Below, in pieces: positions 63,250 to 64,000 of a stretch of DNA of 64,000 nt. The position numbers and the translations under genes were made by a program. The stretch's first letter is position 1. Each line of letters starts with the position of its first letter. The stretch is taken from the NCBI GenBank assembly GCA_030446485.1, contig JAUJNF010000010.1, positions 29,693 to 93,692 of the forward strand, written 5' to 3'. Source of the DNA: Thermoleophilaceae bacterium (GTDB lineage: Bacteria; Actinomycetota; Thermoleophilia; Solirubrobacterales; Thermoleophilaceae). Under the pieces are notes generated by a model. It saw only the letters and a list, made by a program, of their open reading frames with translations. It was not told where the DNA came from and made no database searches.

Positions 63250-64000
63250 GTGCTCGACGCGAAGACCTTCAAGGCCTACGACATCCGTGGCCTGCACGGC
63301 GAGCAGCTCGACGAGGACGGCGCCTACCTGGTGGGGCGCGCGTTCGCGCGCGTGCTCGCCGAGGAGGAGGGCAAGCGCACCGACGAGCTGCGCGTCGGGC
63401 TGGGGCGCGACATGCGCCTCGAGGCCCCCGCGATGGCGGCGCGCTACGCCGACGGGCTGCGCGACGAGGGCGCGGACGTGCTCGACATCGGCCAGGTCGG
63501 CACCGAGATGCTCTACTTCGCCGTCGGCTCGCGCGACCTGGACGGCGGGCTGATGTGCACGGCCTCGCACAACCCGCGCTCCTACACCGGCGCGAAGCTC
63601 GTCAAGCGCGGTGCGATCGCGCTGTCGGGCGATGCCGGGATCGCCGAGGTCAAGAGGATCGCCACCGGCGACGAGCTCGGGGAGCCCGCCGGTGAGCGCG
63701 GCGCCTACGCCGAGGAGGACATCGCGGCCGACTTCAGGGCCGAGGCGCTCAAGTTCATCGAGCCCGGCAACGTGCGCCAGACGAAGGTCGTGCTCGACGG
63801 CGGCAACGGGATGGCCGGCCCGATGGTCGGCGAGATCCTCGACGGGCTGCCGCTCGAGCAGGTGCAGATGTACTGGACGCCCGACGGCACCTTCCCGGAC
63901 CACGATCCCAACCCGCTGCTCGAGGAGAATCGGCGCCTGATCATCGACAAGGTTCGCGAACAGGGCGCCGACCTCGGCATCGCCTGGGACGGAGACGCCG
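63250..64000 (+). CDS. manB: Phosphomannomutase/phosphoglucomutase, C-terminus cut by window end
   Basis: A GTG at 63250 opens a frame running off the window with 250 visible residues; it is absent from the ORF track. FKAYDIRGLHGEQLDEDGAY at the N-terminus, GLGRDMRL, the phosphoserine loop TASHNPRSYTGAKLV and the metal-binding start GIAWDGDA are the markers of the alpha-D-phosphohexomutase superfamily. It interconverts mannose- or glucose-6- and -1-phosphate for nucleotide-sugar synthesis. The PMM/PGM choice cannot be made from the visible part. Confidence 0.9.
   Translation, partial: MLDAKTFKAYDIRGLHGEQLDEDGAYLVGRAFARVLAEEEGKRTDELRVGLGRDMRLEAPAMAARYADGLRDEGADVLDIGQVGTEMLYFAVGSRDLDGGLMCTASHNPRSYTGAKLVKRGAIALSGDAGIAEVKRIATGDELGEPAGERGAYAEEDIAADFRAEALKFIEPGNVRQTKVVLDGGNGMAGPMVGEILDGLPLEQVQMYWTPDGTFPDHDPNPLLEENRRLIIDKVREQGADLGIAWDGDA

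Overview
The window is about 70% GC and densely packed, mostly on the minus strand. The gene content points to a high-GC actinomycete. An mIHF-type nucleoid protein next to gmk-rpoZ-coaBC, a DUF503 gene between infB and rbfA, RNase Y and RNase J together, and an LL-diaminopimelate aminotransferase (DapL) lysine route together suggest the class Thermoleophilia. The class assignment is inference; the gene calls rest on visible motifs. There is no rRNA, CRISPR array or intact phage. Many genes carry single-base frameshifts, heavily in 40.7-49.7 kb and 55-60 kb and sporadically elsewhere (phoD, rnj, dapA, rimP, moaD). Because these include gmk, rpoZ, carAB and other genes a free-living cell needs, I read most of them as sequence error and annotate the genes as whole loci.

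Layout. 0-9.8 kb: DUF429 protein (partial), dapL, dapF, a secreted type I phosphodiesterase-like phosphatase, a divergent PhoD phosphatase, and a LolD/MacB-type ABC exporter pair. 9.8-20.2 kb: miaA, miaB, rny, recA, cinA, a RodZ-like protein and ftsK. 20.3-22.4 kb: an OmpR-type two-component pair preceded by a tandem 11-bp repeat. 22.4-28.5 kb: RNase J, dapA, dapB, an M16 protease and small genes. With dapL and dapF the window holds the whole DapL route from aspartate semialdehyde to meso-DAP. 28.5-39.7 kb: a translation and RNA block (pnp, a DsbA-like protein, a peroxiredoxin, rpsO, ribF, truB, nrnA, rbfA, DUF503, infB, nusA, rimP) with a strong terminator in front of rimP.

39.9-51.2 kb: dtd, a YbjN-like and a TPR protein, coaBC, rpoZ, gmk, mihF, carB, carA, pyrC, pyrB and pyrR. 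The pyrimidine operon starts with a PyrR-binding RNA loop beside the pyrR Shine-Dalgarno. A dispersed repeat family occurs as three tandem copies between coaBC and rpoZ and as a short insertion between carA and carB. 51.3-54.8 kb: RNase Z, a small phosphoesterase and two tandem Tat-type ferritin-like paralogues, each followed by a strong hairpin.

54.9-59.9 kb: an intact tRNA-Arg(CCG) and, 4.9 kb downstream, a duplicate of its 3' half. This is the footprint of an element integrated at a tRNA. The interval holds only small, broken genes (GYD, DUF3303-like, DUF4383-like, AOC-barrel-like, ribbon-helix-helix) and no integrase. 59.9-64 kb: a MoaD/ThiS-type sulfur carrier and a threonine-synthase-family enzyme under a SAM-I riboswitch, then CorA, a HIT hydrolase and a phosphohexomutase cut by the window end. 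The riboswitch, PLP enzyme and sulfur carrier unit is the most interesting system here: SAM control suggests the pair may make homocysteine rather than, or besides, threonine. The other standout is a DapF with both catalytic cysteines replaced by serine.
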